A stretch of DNA of 64,000 nt from JBGPTF01 sp041490445 (GCA_041490445.1 JBGPTF010000006.1:133777-197776); one strand, 5' to 3'. Positions 25,838 to 35,403 are shown, numbered from the stretch's first letter. Notes: generated by a model from the sequence alone, not told the origin. Numbers and translations: made by a program.

Positions 25838-25914
25838 TTCCTGGTACGAGAGGCTTACTACGCTGTTCCCAGAGCGGGCCTCTGTCAACTTGGGAGCATC
25901 GGAGAGGGAAACTG

Positions 25915-26991
25915 ATGGCAGCAAGCGCCACATCGAACAACACGCTCGCGAACCGGATGATGGAGTGTCCGCCCGAAGGAGTTGTCTTCGGCTGCTCGGA
26001 AGCAATGAAACTCATCCGGCAAAAGGTGGTCAAAGTTGCGGCTACCAACGTCCCCGTGCTGATTCAAGGCGAAAGCGGAACCGGAAAAGAAGTGCTGGCC
26101 CGGCTCCTGCATCGGCTGTCCCTCTGCAGTAGTGGCACATTCGTAAAAGTAAACTGCGCCGCGATTCCAGGAACGCTGCTCGAAAGTGAGCTGTTCGGAT
26201 TTCAGAAGGGCTCCTTCACCGGCGCATACGCCTCGAAGCCCGGGCGGGTTGAACTCGCGCATCGCGGCACGCTCTTCCTCGACGAGATTGCGGAAATGGA
26301 TCCGGGTCTCCAGGCCAAACTCCTGCAATTGTTGCAAGACGGACAGTTTTGCCGGCTCGGTGACCAGGAAGATAAGAAGGTCGAGGCGAGGGTCATCTGC
26401 GCGACCAACCGCCAACTGGACAAGGAGATCGCCGACGGGACATTTCGCCAGGACCTTTTCTACCGCATCAATGTGATCAGTATCTTTTTGCCGCCGCTGC
26501 GCGAGCGCCGCGACGATATTCCCGTTCTAGTGGACTATTTCCTCAGCTACTACAACGCACGCTTCCAGCGCCATGCGCCACCGTTTTCACGTGAGGTTTT
26601 GCAGCTGTTCCAGCATCGGGATTGGCCCGGCAACATCCGTGAGCTGGAGAATGCTGTCGCGCGCTACGTCATTCTCGGTTCGGAAGAAGCATTCTGCAGC
26701 GAAATCATGGACAAGCGCCCGCCGACGATCTCCTATGAAGTGGGCGAGGATGGCTCGATTCCGCTGAAGCTCATTGCAAAACAGGCCGTCCGAGATATGG
26801 AAAAGACCCTGATCCTGCGGGTCTTGCAGGCCAACCACTGGAACCGGCGCAAGACAGCAGAAGTTCTGAAGATTAGCTACCGAGCCCTGCTGTACAAGAT
26901 CCGCCAGGCCGGACTCCCGCCGAAGCGCAGCCGCAGGCAGCCCGAGAATCCGAGAGATTCGATGCCCGGCCCGGCGATGCCCGCGGACTAG
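25915..26991 (+). CDS. Receiverless sigma-54 activator (PspF-like architecture)
   Basis: A 358-residue bacterial enhancer-binding protein that begins almost directly with the AAA+ domain. Walker A is GESGTGKE (52-59), the sigma-54 contact loop is GSFTGA (99-104, Ser in place of the usual Ala) and Walker B is FLDEIAEM. The C-terminal Fis-type HTH reads AEVLKISYRALLYKIRQAG. The ATG at 25915 has GGAGAGGG upstream; an upstream ATG at 25768 would add 49 residues unlike any sensor domain. With no receiver or sensor domain, activity is probably set by a partner protein or by expression. It lies at the entry to the EPS locus. Confidence 0.9.
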   Translation: MAASATSNNTLANRMMECPPEGVVFGCSEAMKLIRQKVVKVAATNVPVLIQGESGTGKEVLARLLHRLSLCSSGTFVKVNCAAIPGTLLESELFGFQKGSFTGAYASKPGRVELAHRGTLFLDEIAEMDPGLQAKLLQLLQDGQFCRLGDQEDKKVEARVICATNRQLDKEIADGTFRQDLFYRINVISIFLPPLRERRDDIPVLVDYFLSYYNARFQRHAPPFSREVLQLFQHRDWPGNIRELENAVARYVILGSEEAFCSEIMDKRPPTISYEVGEDGSIPLKLIAKQAVRDMEKTLILRVLQANHWNRRKTAEVLKISYRALLYKIRQAGLPPKRSRRQPENPRDSMPGPAMPAD

Positions 26992-27160
26992 CAGACTGAG
27001 TCACCTTCCGGTTTCTTTCAGCGTCTCCCTACACAATTCCGATTCTTTTTCTGTAGGAGAGCCCCGCCTGACGATTCAACCCGTGGAATTACACTTCCCC
27101 CTTATTCCGACCAAATGGCAAGTGGGCCAGCGATGAGGCAAACTTTCCGAGGGTCATATT

Positions 27161-28348
27161 CTAATCTTGCCCAGAGCACTCCAGGATGATTCGCTGGATC
27201 GTTTCGATGTAGGCAGTCCGCGAAAAACGCTTCTCCACCAATCGCCGGCCCGCTTCACCCATGCTCCGCCAGATTTGTGGAGAACCGGTCATCTCCAGCA
27301 TTTTCGCCGCAAGCTCTTGCTGATTCCCCGATTCAAAAAGCATCCCACTTATCCCGTCGTCAATCGCTTCGGGAATTCCCTCCACGTCCGCGCCGAGACA
27401 GGGCAGGCCGCACGCGGCCGCTTCGACGACGGAAATTCCGAGCGCTTCTTTTTGTGAGGCGAGCACATTGACATCAAACACGTGCTGGTAATAGCGCTCG
27501 GGATCCGGCTGGTATCCGGTGAAATGCACCTTTTGACCGAGGGAAAGCTCGCCGGCGAGTTCCGTCAATTCCTGTCGCAAAGGCCCGTCGCCCACGAGCA
27601 CCAGATGGGATCGCGGGTCCTTTTGGTTGACGATCTGGAACGCTCGCAGAAGCGTTTCCACGCCTTTTTCTGGAACCAGAAACGCCACCTGGCCGAAAAC
27701 GATCCCGTCCCCCGGAATGCCCAGTTCCTCTCGCCAGCGCAGTTCGCGTCCGCGCGGTGGATGAAAACGCGAAGTGTCCGGGCCGAAATAGACCACTTCG
27801 GAAGGCGGCAGATTCGGTTGCTTTTTTCGAAGGGAGTTCTCGATGGCGCGGCTGGGAAAAATCAGGTGCGTTGCGAGATGAAACCGATAGAGGAGTACGT
27901 ATCGGCGATTATACGAGGCATGCAGATGGCAGATCAGCGGCAGCTCTTGCCAGCGGGCGACGTAATGGGCCACCTGGCATGGCCGGGCCGAATTCGAATA
28001 GAGAACCTGGATGCAACGTTCGCGGACGAGCGATCTCAGGGTGCGCAACATCCGAAACCACTGTAAGAAGTCCAGCCGGAAGGTATCGGAATCCAGCATG
28101 ATGTTTGGAAACCGGCCGACTGCAGTTTCGATCCCCTCCTTGCGCGCGGCTTCGCAAAGGGCTGGCTGATCGCAAAGCAGAAAGGGTGTGATTTTACTGC
28201 GGTCAATGCCGCTCAGCAGCGTGAGCAGCGCGTTTTCACTGCCGCGGATCCAGTTTTCACCGACATGCAGGAACAAGACGTTAACAGGCACCGCACCCTC
28301 AAGTCCGATCCGGCTTTTTCGCTCCCAATTATGAGGGATTCCGAACAT
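27161..28348 (-). CDS. Family 4 glycosyltransferase
   Basis: A 395-residue GT-B glycosyltransferase. The N-terminal half has FLHVGENWIRGSENALLTLL and the C-terminal half has the donor-binding KEALGISVVEAAACGLPCL with VEGIPEAIDDGISG. It transfers a sugar from a nucleotide donor onto a lipid-linked glycan. It is divergent from the FkbM gene. The 28349-28601 gap contains no recognised promoter. Sugar and linkage are unknown. Confidence 0.85.
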   Translation of the reverse strand: MFGIPHNWERKSRIGLEGAVPVNVLFLHVGENWIRGSENALLTLLSGIDRSKITPFLLCDQPALCEAARKEGIETAVGRFPNIMLDSDTFRLDFLQWFRMLRTLRSLVRERCIQVLYSNSARPCQVAHYVARWQELPLICHLHASYNRRYVLLYRFHLATHLIFPSRAIENSLRKKQPNLPPSEVVYFGPDTSRFHPPRGRELRWREELGIPGDGIVFGQVAFLVPEKGVETLLRAFQIVNQKDPRSHLVLVGDGPLRQELTELAGELSLGQKVHFTGYQPDPERYYQHVFDVNVLASQKEALGISVVEAAACGLPCLGADVEGIPEAIDDGISGMLFESGNQQELAAKMLEMTGSPQIWRSMGEAGRRLVEKRFSRTAYIETIQRIILECSGQD

Positions 28349-28601
28349 AACGCGACCACTGCGAAGTCATCCTGTGCACCGAAGGGCACCATGCTGACGC
28401 CCAATTTTCAGCGTTCCGTTCTCGCCCGGTTTTCTTGCCTGCGTTTTCCGCCTGAGATCGCCTTGTAGACGTGCTTTCCGGTGAAGCGCGGCTTCGGACA
28501 GCGATGCGAAAGCCCGAGGTCGCCACGCTGCCGTTGTAAGGGAAGCAATCCTCTGCGGGTGATCGGTTGCCACCAACTCAAGCGGCAGTACACTGGAGGC
28601 G

Positions 28602-29492
28602 ATGGGTCTTGGCCTCTCCAGTCCAATCGAGCGGCTTGCCAGAAGATTCCCCGGCGCAGCGAAGTTCGCGATCTGGGTATCCGCCAAGCTGCAATCGCGC
28701 CGCCGGCCACACTGGCTGATCCGGAGAATTGCCCGCGAAGTGAACTATCGAGTCCCGATCGATGCGCGGCTTGGGAACGGCATGAAATTCCGACTGGTTT
28801 GGACAGACGAAGTCGGAATGGAAATTCTTTCGAACGGTTTCTATGAAATAGACACGGTGCGCGTCTTCCAGAGCATCGTGGGGCCGAAAACGGTGTTCTT
28901 CGACGTCGGAGCACAAATGGGCCAGTACACATTGCTCGCGGCTGCTGCGGGCGCGGTGGTGCACAGTTTTGAGCCCGACCCGGCAACGTACCAGCTTCTC
29001 GAGCATAACGTTCGGACCAACCGGCTGACGAACGTGCACCTGAACTCCTGTGCCCTCGCCGAGGCTTCGGGAGGCGCCGTCTTCTATTCATCAAGCCCGG
29101 AAAACATCGGAAAAGGATCACTGCGCACCCAAAGTAACTTTTCGGGAGCCAAATTCCCGGTCGCTTGCCTCACCCTGGACGAGTACGTGCGGCAACACGG
29201 AATCGATCATATTGATCTCATCAAGATCGATGTCGAAGGAGCGGAATTGCTCGTGCTGCGCGGCGCGAGCAAGACGTTGTCCGCCCGTAACAAACCGCGT
29301 CTACTGATCGAATTTGTTGACAGCACCCTGGATTTGTTCGGCGACTCGTGCGCGAAGCTGGCCGAATATCTGCAAAGTGCCGGTTACAAGCTCTTCCGCA
29401 TCGAGTCCACAGGGCCTGCTCCTCTTATGGTGAAGCAAGACGGCACCGAATCTGCGAACGTCCTCGCGGTTCCGCAACAGGATCTCTCCTAA
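28602..29492 (+). CDS. FkbM-family methyltransferase
   Basis: A 296-residue FkbM-type SAM methyltransferase. Motif I is VFFDVGAQMGQYTLLAA, followed by VHSFEPDPATYQLLEHN and the family-typical IDLIKIDVEGAELLVLRGA. Such enzymes O-methylate sugars or polyketides and are common in polysaccharide loci. GGAGG lies just before the ATG. It is followed by a 376-bp gap with the main EPS promoter. Confidence 0.85.
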   Translation: MGLGLSSPIERLARRFPGAAKFAIWVSAKLQSRRRPHWLIRRIAREVNYRVPIDARLGNGMKFRLVWTDEVGMEILSNGFYEIDTVRVFQSIVGPKTVFFDVGAQMGQYTLLAAAAGAVVHSFEPDPATYQLLEHNVRTNRLTNVHLNSCALAEASGGAVFYSSSPENIGKGSLRTQSNFSGAKFPVACLTLDEYVRQHGIDHIDLIKIDVEGAELLVLRGASKTLSARNKPRLLIEFVDSTLDLFGDSCAKLAEYLQSAGYKLFRIESTGPAPLMVKQDGTESANVLAVPQQDLS

Positions 29493-29683
29493 CCCCTGTG
29501 ATGTGAATTTCCCCGCCCGCTTCGCCCGGGGGGGCCATCCCTGCGCACCCCAGCCTGTCTATTTGAACCCCGCTAGGTATCCAGCCGCCATGCTCCGCGG
29601 GACTCCGAGCAGCAGGAATTCGGCCAGGGGAACGGAGGAACCATCAGTTCAGGGCGCGGGGTAAGAACAAGCTTATCCCAATG

Positions 29684-29699
29684 GTGAAAGTGATTTCAC
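29684..29699. repeat. Perfect GTGAAA-N4-TTTCAC palindrome upstream of the EPS operon
   Basis: GTGAAA-GTGA-TTTCAC, with a further G/C pair outside, ends 69 bp before the -24 element of the sigma-54 promoter at 29767. This is a normal distance for an enhancer site. The rest of the 29493-29868 gap shows no gene. Confidence 0.65.
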
Positions 29700-29766
29700 C
29701 CTTGGAGATCATCCTCGCGAATTGACTTGTAACCCATTGAAAGTAAGTGACCTAGCAAAACACGTC

Positions 29767-29782
29767 TGGAAGGGGGATTGCT
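29767..29782 (+). promoter_or_regulatory. Sigma-54 promoter of the EPS operon
   Basis: TGGAAGGGGGATTGCT: GG at 29768-29769, ten bases, GC at 29780-29781, with the -12 core ATTGCT. The predicted start site is near 29793, 76 nt before the sugar transferase ATG. A perfect palindrome lies 69 bp upstream. Confidence 0.7.
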
Positions 29783-29868
29783 ATACAGGCAGGTGAGGCG
29801 GTGTAGGCCTGTCTCCCAGTTCTAGGCGAACTCTCCGCAGGGAACAGCCCCCAACTGCAGAAGAAACT

Positions 29869-31269
29869 ATGGCGAAAATAGGCGGTCAGAAGGTACCGGC
29901 AAAAACGCTGTGGATGATCGCATCCGACACTGTCCTGATCGTTGCCGGCCTGCTGCTGGCTACCGTGCTTCGCTTTTTGAATGACTACGGCACGGTGCGT
30001 GAGAATGTGTTTGCGCGGACGACGTTCTGGCGCTTCGTCCTCGTCGTCGTGGTTTGCGAGTTTGCGCTCTACTTCAATGACCTATACAGCTCCGAAGCTT
30101 TGAATCGCCGCGACCTCGTTGCCCTGCGGCTCTTGCAGTCCTTGGCGCTTTCCTGTGTTGGGCTGGCTTTCATCTACTACCTTGATCCCACGCTGGGCCT
30201 CGGTCGTGGTATCGCGGCGCTTGCGGCTCCAACAATCCTTGGACTCCTTCTGGGATGGCGGATTTTCGTCGAAAAGACACAGCTTTTCTTGCGCGGGCCG
30301 GAGCGCCTGCTGGTGCTGGGTACCGACAGCACGGGGATCCAACTCGTGCGCGAGATCATCAATCGCCCCGAACTTCGATACAAGGTCGTAGGCTTCCTGG
30401 ATGAAAGAGGTGAAAACCTCGGCAAGTCGCTGGTAAATCCTGGAATCATCGGAGCAGCCGCCAATGTGGAATCCGTTGTCGAGTATGAAAAGATTGACCG
30501 AGTTATCCTGGCGCTCTCCGAGCGGCGCGGCTGCATGCCGGTGCGGCAATTGCTGCAATTGAAATTCGCCGGCGTGGGCGTCGAAGAAGCTCATTCCTGC
30601 TACGAAAAAGTGACGGGGAGGATTTTGCTCGAGCGACTGACCCCGAGCTGGCTGATCCTTTCCGATGGATTCCGCAAGTCGCGCTGGCTCCTCACGGTGA
30701 AGCGGTCCGTTGACTTCCTGGTTGCTTCCTCTCTCCTGCTCCTGAGCCTGCCGGTGATGGGCGTGGTTGCACTGGCGATCTGGCTGGAAAGCGGCTCGCC
30801 CATCTTGTTCCGGCAGACACGGGTGGGGCTCAACGGGAAAACATTCGACATTCTGAAGTTCCGCTCGATGCGGCAAAACGCTGAAGCCAACGGTCCGCGC
30901 TGGGCCATTGACAACGATCCCCGGATCACCCGCATCGGCAGATTCATTCGCGATTTCCGTCTGGATGAACTGCCGCAATTGATCAACGTGCTGCGCGGCG
31001 AGATGAGCCTCGTCGGCCCGCGCCCCGAGCGGCCGCACTTCTGCAAGATCCTGGAACAGGAGATGCCGTTCTACGCGCTGCGCCATTCCGTTCGACCCGG
31101 CGTCACGGGCTGGGCTCAAATCAAATACCCTTACGGCTCCACAGTCGAAGACGCGAAAGCCAAACTCGAACACGATCTCTTCTACATCAAGAACCTTTCC
31201 CTCGCCCTTGATCTCGCAATCATTTTCGAGACAGCTAAGGTGATGCTCCTCCAACGGGGAGCGAAGTAG
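29869..31269 (+). CDS. Initiating sugar-1-phosphate transferase (XrtA/PEP-CTERM-type EPS)
   Basis: A 466-residue polyprenyl glycosylphosphotransferase that loads the first sugar-phosphate onto undecaprenyl phosphate. Four to five N-terminal membrane helices are followed by a nucleotide-binding-like central domain (RLLVLGTDSTGIQLVREI). After one more hydrophobic segment, the catalytic domain has FDILKFRSMRQNAE and DELPQLINVLRGEMSLVGPR. The size and layout match the sugar transferases of XrtA-linked EPS loci. It is the first gene after the sigma-54 promoter and is followed by a second sigma-54 promoter before the export genes. Confidence 0.92.
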   Translation: MAKIGGQKVPAKTLWMIASDTVLIVAGLLLATVLRFLNDYGTVRENVFARTTFWRFVLVVVVCEFALYFNDLYSSEALNRRDLVALRLLQSLALSCVGLAFIYYLDPTLGLGRGIAALAAPTILGLLLGWRIFVEKTQLFLRGPERLLVLGTDSTGIQLVREIINRPELRYKVVGFLDERGENLGKSLVNPGIIGAAANVESVVEYEKIDRVILALSERRGCMPVRQLLQLKFAGVGVEEAHSCYEKVTGRILLERLTPSWLILSDGFRKSRWLLTVKRSVDFLVASSLLLLSLPVMGVVALAIWLESGSPILFRQTRVGLNGKTFDILKFRSMRQNAEANGPRWAIDNDPRITRIGRFIRDFRLDELPQLINVLRGEMSLVGPRPERPHFCKILEQEMPFYALRHSVRPGVTGWAQIKYPYGSTVEDAKAKLEHDLFYIKNLSLALDLAIIFETAKVMLLQRGAK

Positions 31270-31354
31270 GGCGCCAGGCGAGCTGTCCAAATCGCCCTTC
31301 CGGGCTGGGGTGTACCGCTGGTCTGAGGGGGACGGAAACCAATTAGCCTAACGT

Positions 31355-31370
31355 GGGAAAAGGATTTCAC
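31355..31370. repeat. Palindrome copy upstream of the export operon
   Basis: GGGAAA-AGGA-TTTCAC: right arm perfect, left arm five of six. It ends 88 bp before the -24 element at 31458. The 31270-31662 gap holds no gene. Confidence 0.55.
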
Positions 31371-31456
31371 TTTTCCTAGCTCGACAATTTCACGAAAAGG
31401 GCAGGGCTGTAGACTATTGAATTACAAGGCCTTACGAGGATGTGCAGGGCAGGTAC

Positions 31457-31472
31457 TGGCAGTCGTCTTGCA
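31457..31472 (+). promoter_or_regulatory. Strong sigma-54 promoter of the export genes
   Basis: TGGCAGTCGTCTTGCA is a near-consensus -24/-12 element (TGGCA...TTGCA): GG 31458-31459, N10, GC 31470-31471. The predicted start is near 31483, giving a leader of about 180 nt before the Wza-like gene. Confidence 0.75.
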
Positions 31473-31662
31473 GAGCCATTCTAGACGCTTCGCGCAAAGC
31501 GGAGAGGCAACTGGAAGTTATAGGACCGAAAGGTAACTAGGACAGTACCCTCGTACTGTTGGCTAGGGAGCTTGAAAACGAGAGATTAGTGGAATCAGAG
31601 GATTAAGAAGCACAGGACGATCGGCTGCCGGAGATCGGTGGCAGGAACTGAGGAAGAGTGCC

Positions 31663-32340
31663 ATGACGAATCGAAAGCAAGTTTTCATGTTGGGCGCAGT
31701 GCTGGCGGCAGGGATGACCCTCGGCCTCACTGCGTGGGGACAGCAGGAATCTTCCAGCCACCGCGGGAAGAAGGGCGCTGAAGCTCCGAGATTGAGCGCT
31801 TCCGCATTGCCTGCGGGTTCGGACTGGCGCCAGAGCGTCAAGGCGGCAGTCAACCCGAACGAGTATATCGTGGGCGAAGCGGACATCCTGCACATCGATG
31901 TTTGGAAGGAACCTGAGTTGAATCAGAGCGTCGTCGTTCGCCCCGACGGCAAGATCTCTTTGCCACTCGTGAGCGAAGTGAAAGTCGGCGGCATGACGCC
32001 GGCGCAGATTCAGCAGCTCCTTACGGAACGGCTGAAGGCATACATCGTGTCCCCGCAAGTCACTGTCACCGTCACGGACATCCGCAGCAAGTCCGTATAC
32101 ATCACCGGCGAAATCGTTCGTGCGGGCGAATACCCCATGCTGGCACCGATGACTGTATTGCAACTCATCGCGCGCGCCGGCGGCGTTTCGCCGTATGCGA
32201 ACAAGAAAAGCATTTTCGTTTTGCGGTACATGGACGGGAAACCGGTGCGGTACCCGTTCAACTACAACAGCGTGATTAAGGGAAAGAACGTCGGACAAGA
32301 CATCGAACTGCGACCGGGGGACACTGTCGTAGTTCCGTGA
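31663..32340 (+). CDS. Polysaccharide export protein (Wza-like)
   Basis: A 225-residue periplasmic/outer-membrane export protein. A signal peptide (residues 1 to about 26, ending AWG) is followed by a Poly_export domain (YIVGEADILHIDVWKEPELN, VRPDGKISLPLV) and an SLBB domain (VYITGEIVRAGEYPM, LIARAGGVSPYA). There is no lipobox Cys, so unlike E. coli Wza it is probably not a lipoprotein. It belongs to the export part of the EPS operon and is followed directly by the barrel protein. Confidence 0.92.
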   Translation: MTNRKQVFMLGAVLAAGMTLGLTAWGQQESSSHRGKKGAEAPRLSASALPAGSDWRQSVKAAVNPNEYIVGEADILHIDVWKEPELNQSVVVRPDGKISLPLVSEVKVGGMTPAQIQQLLTERLKAYIVSPQVTVTVTDIRSKSVYITGEIVRAGEYPMLAPMTVLQLIARAGGVSPYANKKSIFVLRYMDGKPVRYPFNYNSVIKGKNVGQDIELRPGDTVVVP

Positions 32341-32348
32341 GGTGCGAA

Positions 32349-33722
32349 ATGCAAATGCGAAACGGGCGAGGACTGATGGCGGGATTGGGAGTGCTGGCGC
32401 TGTTGCTGAGCGGCACCCAGGCGTGGAGCGGAGACGATCGGCCGACCGAGTCGTCTTCCAAAAAGGATGACAATGCAGTGGTGAATTCTCCCGATTCACG
32501 TGTGGATGCCGACGCGATCGCAGCATCGAATGCCGCGAATCCTCCGGCCGATGCGACCCACGTGACATACGTCCCGGCGATGAACGGTGATCGGCTGTTC
32601 CTGCTCGGATCGTCCGGCAGGAAGTTCCAGCCGTTCTATAGCGCCGTACTTGGCGGAGCGTATGACAGCCACTTGGCTGGCACGCTCGCCAGCCCGGGGC
32701 AGGGCTTATTTTCGGCGACGCCAACGATCGGGTTCCTCGGGCACGGAGCACATTCACAGTTCCTGATGCAGTATTCGAGCACGATCACGGAACTGACGGG
32801 CACACCCAGCGGAGTCCAGGCGTACCATCAGGGGGCCTTTACCGGGCACGGCGAATTCACGCACAGCTGGGGTTGGGATCTCAACTTCTCCGGGTATTAC
32901 GGGATTGATGCCTTGCGCCTGCTCGCGCCCCTGACCTTTACGACCTTGCTCAACATCCCCGCGGCGAATGCGCAGGCCGCGGTTTCTCAGTTGGGCGCGC
33001 AGAGAACCTTAAGCGTGGGAGACAGCTTCGGTCTTCACTGGCGACCAAGCGCGCGCGATCGCGTGGCCTTCTCGGCGTTCCACGGTTATTACGACTTCCC
33101 AGATCTGTCGTCGCATATCACTTATGTCGGCTTCGACACATCCTACGCGCGCAATCTGACACGCGAGACGGTCCTTACTGTGTACAACCATCTCGGTCGG
33201 GACACCCGAGCAATTCCCTGCACGTATGACGACGTCGGGGCGAGCCTCGCGATGCATCCGCGACCCAACGTGGTTCTCAATGTCGGCGGCGGACCGACGA
33301 TTGGGACTTTGAGCTGCGCCACGCGGCGCGGTGCTAATTTCAACGCCTCCTTCGGCTATCAGTTCACACGGCTCTCGACGCTCTACGTGACGGGCGGTCA
33401 ACGGACGAATACTCCCGTGAACCTGCCCCACAGCCAAACGAACCGATCCTTCTCGGCCGGCTACTCCCGGCTGATGAGCCGCGATCTCACGCTACGGATC
33501 GACGGTGGCTACATGTACTTGGCCGACTACACCAACAATGCTTTCACGCAGGGGCAGGGATACTTCCTGTCACCGCAAATTCAGTGGAGGTTGACGCGGA
33601 GTTTCAGCGCGGAGCTGGCCTATCGAAACATGTCCCAGCTCGTCGGGACTTCTGCCCTCTCACGGAATCAGGTGCTGCTGAGCCTGACGTGGAGGCCACA
33701 GGCGAACGGAATATACAAGTAA
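32349..33722 (+). CDS. Outer-membrane beta-barrel protein of the EPS locus
   Basis: About 457 residues with a signal peptide (GLGVLALLLSGTQAWS) and a long region of alternating hydrophobic and aromatic strands (FSGYYGIDALRLL, VAFSAFHGYYDF, AELAYRNMSQLVG). This resembles the barrel proteins found between export and chain-length genes of XrtA-type loci. It may form the outer-membrane pore for the polymer. The start is uncertain between a GTG at 32337 and ATGs at 32349 and 32355. Confidence 0.75.
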   Translation: MQMRNGRGLMAGLGVLALLLSGTQAWSGDDRPTESSSKKDDNAVVNSPDSRVDADAIAASNAANPPADATHVTYVPAMNGDRLFLLGSSGRKFQPFYSAVLGGAYDSHLAGTLASPGQGLFSATPTIGFLGHGAHSQFLMQYSSTITELTGTPSGVQAYHQGAFTGHGEFTHSWGWDLNFSGYYGIDALRLLAPLTFTTLLNIPAANAQAAVSQLGAQRTLSVGDSFGLHWRPSARDRVAFSAFHGYYDFPDLSSHITYVGFDTSYARNLTRETVLTVYNHLGRDTRAIPCTYDDVGASLAMHPRPNVVLNVGGGPTIGTLSCATRRGANFNASFGYQFTRLSTLYVTGGQRTNTPVNLPHSQTNRSFSAGYSRLMSRDLTLRIDGGYMYLADYTNNAFTQGQGYFLSPQIQWRLTRSFSAELAYRNMSQLVGTSALSRNQVLLSLTWRPQANGIYK

Positions 33723-33855
33723 ACAAGTCCGGCGGCGCAATTCGAGCCGACGACTCACAATCTGGCCACTCAGGTGCCCGAGCAGCCTTCCTGGGAGGTC
33801 AACTCACAAGGATCGAACGAGCGAGAGCGACCTGGAAACGGTTGAGGGAGATGCA

Positions 33856-35403
33856 ATGAGGGATTCAATGAAGAATGGATCTGCAGACGACCCGAAAGCG
33901 GAGCTTCGGGAATACTGGCAGGCGATCAGCCAGAACCGGTGGTGGGTCTTCTTCCTGACACTGGTACTGACGCTCGCGGCGGCTCTTGTGATCGTCAGGA
34001 TGCCAAACGTCTTCCAGGCCACGACCACCATTCTGGTCGATCCGCAGCAGATATCCGATCAGTACGTGAACCCGCCGGTGAAGGAGACGCTGACGGACCG
34101 GCTCCAGACGATTTCGCAGCAGGTGCTCAGCGCCTCACGCCTGCAAGACATCATTGACCACTATCATCTCTACCCGGAATTCCAGGGTGCGATGTCTCGT
34201 GAACAGATCATCGACTACATGCGCAAAGCGATCACGATTGAAGTGAAGCATGCTTCCGGCAATGGCCCCGGCGCTTTTACCATCACGTATGAAGGCCGCA
34301 ACCCCGTAATCGTTGCGCAGGTAACGAACGAACTCGCAAACCAGTTCATCACCTGGAATCTCCAGAGCAGCGAACAAGTCGCGGAAACGACCACGGAATT
34401 CCTGGGCGAGCAACTCGAGACTGCCAAGGCCAGTCTGGCAGAACAGGAGCAGAAGGTCCGGGACTTCAAAATGGGGCACCTCGGCCAGATGCCGGAAGAT
34501 CTTCCCGGGAATTTGGGAACGCTTGCGCAATTGCGCGCAACGTACCAGGCAAACAATGATTCGCTGAACCGGCTCGAGCAGGAGCGCATCGAACTGACAC
34601 GCCTGCCCGCATCGGTCGTCCGCACGGGACAAGGCACCGAGGGTCTGAGTGATCGGGCCCGCCTGGAGATCGAAAGGGCGCGGCTGCAGGATCAGTTGAA
34701 CACGCTGCGGCAGCACTACACGCCCACGTATCCGGAAGTCGTGGAGGCGACCGCGCGTCTGCGCCGTGTCAAAGAGGAATTGAAGGCACTTCCTCCGGAC
34801 AGTGCGAACGCCGCTGGGGCGGAGGCGTCGCCGACCCAGGTGCGTCTTGAGCTCATCGCCCGCGAGATGAAGCGCCTAAGCGACGAACAGAAGAACATCA
34901 CCGCTCAGATTGCCTCCTACCAGGCGAAGATTGACGCGGTACCGATGCGCGAGCAGCAAGTAACCGAACTGATGCGCGACTACGAGATCTCCAAAGAACA
35001 GTACCGCAGCCTGCTTGGGAAGAAGTACTCCGCCGACATGGCGAGCGATCTGCAACGCAAGCAGAAGGGCGAGCGATTCACCATTCTCGATGCGGCGCGT
35101 GCGCCCGAGCTTCCGGTGAAACCGGGGCGGGCTTTGTTGCTGCTCTTCAGCCTTACAGGTGCACTGTTCCTTTCCATGGCCTTCGTGATTGGAAAGGATA
35201 AAATCGACCCCAGCCTGAAAGCAGAGAAGCAGCTGGAAGGAATGTTGCCATCTTCGGTTGCACTCCTGGCTGAGATTCCCACGATCGTGACAGCATCGGA
35301 CCGGCGTCGCCAGTTCCGCTTTGTGATCTTTGCTCTAACGACTTCGGTGCTCGCCTGCCTGATCGTGGCTGGGATGCTTTGGAGGATCCGACCAATTCTA
35401 TGA
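33856..35403 (+). CDS. Polysaccharide chain-length determinant (Wzz/GNVR family)
   Basis: A 515-residue inner-membrane protein with an N-terminal helix (WWVFFLTLVLTLAAALVIV), a large periplasmic coiled-coil region (about 150-410) and a C-terminal helix (ALLLLFSLTGALFLSMAFV). The Pro-rich segment APELPVKPGRA before the C-terminal helix is typical. It controls polymer length and partners with a BY-kinase, encoded immediately downstream with an ATGA overlap. GGGAG precedes the ATG. A last hydrophobic segment lies near the C-terminus. Confidence 0.9.
   Translation: MRDSMKNGSADDPKAELREYWQAISQNRWWVFFLTLVLTLAAALVIVRMPNVFQATTTILVDPQQISDQYVNPPVKETLTDRLQTISQQVLSASRLQDIIDHYHLYPEFQGAMSREQIIDYMRKAITIEVKHASGNGPGAFTITYEGRNPVIVAQVTNELANQFITWNLQSSEQVAETTTEFLGEQLETAKASLAEQEQKVRDFKMGHLGQMPEDLPGNLGTLAQLRATYQANNDSLNRLEQERIELTRLPASVVRTGQGTEGLSDRARLEIERARLQDQLNTLRQHYTPTYPEVVEATARLRRVKEELKALPPDSANAAGAEASPTQVRLELIAREMKRLSDEQKNITAQIASYQAKIDAVPMREQQVTELMRDYEISKEQYRSLLGKKYSADMASDLQRKQKGERFTILDAARAPELPVKPGRALLLLFSLTGALFLSMAFVIGKDKIDPSLKAEKQLEGMLPSSVALLAEIPTIVTASDRRRQFRFVIFALTTSVLACLIVAGMLWRIRPIL

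Noticed and set aside
30082..31290. 402-codon minus-strand ORF over the sugar transferase
   Set aside because: Antisense frame with shadow-like composition. The sugar transferase motifs are unambiguous.
33763..33778. GG-N10-GC match (TGGCCACTCAGGTGCC) before the Wzz gene
   Set aside because: The -12 core reads GTGC rather than TTGC and no palindrome copy lies upstream. The gene is probably read from 31457.
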